Both the position numbers and the translations under genes were made by a program. The notes under the pieces are model-generated. The model worked only from the letters and a program-made list of their open reading frames with translations. It did no database searches and was not told where the DNA came from. Source: Nitrospirota bacterium (lineage in GTDB: Bacteria; Nitrospirota; UBA9217). From it: a stretch of DNA of 5,478 nt. Positions 5,199-5,478 of this stretch are shown here, in pieces (the stretch's first letter is position 1; every line of letters begins with the position of its first letter). Location of the stretch: assembly GCA_021788515.1 (NCBI GenBank), contig JAJYKN010000131.1, positions 1 to 5,478 of the forward strand, written 5' to 3'.

Positions 5199-5478
5199 AG
5201 AACTTTCCTCCGCTGTTCGGTTACGAATGCGGCTCTTGATGCAAGGGGCATCTGGGCCCTCTGTGCCGGTGCCTCATCTGCTGCGAACAGCCTGATGAAT
5301 GCCTTCCTCAATTGCGGCCACATCTCCCTTGCCAGGTCAAGCCTCTCGGCAGCAGCCATGCCCGATGTTCCGGGCTCCTTTGGGAGAATCACATCCGCAA
5401 GGTGCTTTATCACCCTGTCCCTGCGGTTGTCATATACCGTCAGGCGGTTTATGAGCCATGTTGCCTTCCATGGCTGCA
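5186..5478 (-). CDS. 3' end of an unrecognised gene, truncated by the window edge
   Basis: An open frame of about 97 codons that runs off the right edge without a stop; the 5' end is outside the window. A GTG at 5411-5413 could be taken as a start, but the frame stays open upstream with sensible sequence (PWKATWLINRLTVYDNRRDR) and the same codon style, so I treat this as a C-terminal fragment. Visible sequence is helical and Arg/Ala-rich (AERLDLAREMWPQLRKAF), ending VLWPK. There is no membrane helix and no motif I recognise. It overlaps the next gene by 13 bp and carries that gene's Shine-Dalgarno, so both are in one operon with ftsH. Arg codons are AGG/AGA in 9 of 12 cases and Ile is ATA in 2 of 4, matching the 131-residue gene. 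Function unknown. Confidence 0.7.
   Translation of the reverse strand, partial: QPWKATWLINRLTVYDNRRDRVIKHLADVILPKEPGTSGMAAAERLDLAREMWPQLRKAFIRLFAADEAPAQRAQMPLASRAAFVTEQRRKVLWPK
5207..5211 (-). promoter_or_regulatory. Ribosome binding site of the 131-residue gene
   Basis: GGAGG on the minus strand, 8 nt before the ATG at 5196-5198. It lies within the last codons of the upstream gene and fixes the start of the 131-codon gene. Confidence 0.75.

Noticed and set aside
1..5478. CRISPR array, tRNA, rRNA, transposase or prophage integrase
   Set aside because: I found no regularly spaced repeats, no cloverleaf-like or rRNA-like sequence and no recombinase motif in any frame.

Overview
The window is about 5.5 kb of bacterial chromosome-type DNA. 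The genes include a DUF493/YbeD protein, a DksA-type zinc finger protein, a GAF plus HD-GYP protein, a stand-alone Smr protein and an FtsH with the '[18 protein letters not shown]' type peptidase segment. This mix is most like Desulfobacterota (former Deltaproteobacteria) or Nitrospirota. That placement rests on family resemblance only and I cannot settle the phylum.

Layout. On the minus strand at the left, a dksA-like gene (503-874) is followed by a strong hairpin (427-453) and a ybeD-like gene (124-387). A divergent promoter region (about 875-1051) separates dksA from a plus-strand pair: a GAF/HD-GYP cyclic-di-GMP phosphodiesterase (1052-2284) and an Smr-domain protein (2360-3037). A 215-bp gap (3038-3252) lies between convergent genes; it holds no convincing gene but has pieces resembling degenerate dispersed intergenic repeats. 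The right half is a tight minus-strand operon, read from the right edge: the 3' end of an unrecognised gene (5186-5478), an unrecognised 131-codon gene (4803-5198) and an ftsH gene (3253-4806). Each pair overlaps, and both internal starts have strong Shine-Dalgarno sequences.

The most unusual part is this operon. The FtsH has intact AAA+ and M41 zinc-protease parts but starts at what is normally the second membrane helix. The first membrane helix and the periplasmic domain are missing. The two genes before it use AGG/AGA for most Arg and ATA for most Ile, whereas ftsH and the left-hand genes favour CGN and ATC. The composition break therefore falls at or close to the ftsH start codon. This suggests that a truncated FtsH was joined, by transfer or rearrangement, to an operon of different origin. 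It could be a single-helix membrane protease working with two unknown partners; an assembly chimera must first be excluded.

The left half looks like ordinary regulatory and housekeeping content: transcription control through the RNA polymerase secondary channel (DksA), c-di-GMP turnover (HD-GYP) and a nucleic-acid-acting Smr protein. Two details there deserve attention. The DksA homologue lacks the second acidic residue of the usual DxxDxA tip motif. The HD-GYP gene has an extended -10 promoter placed so that its mRNA would begin at the start codon.
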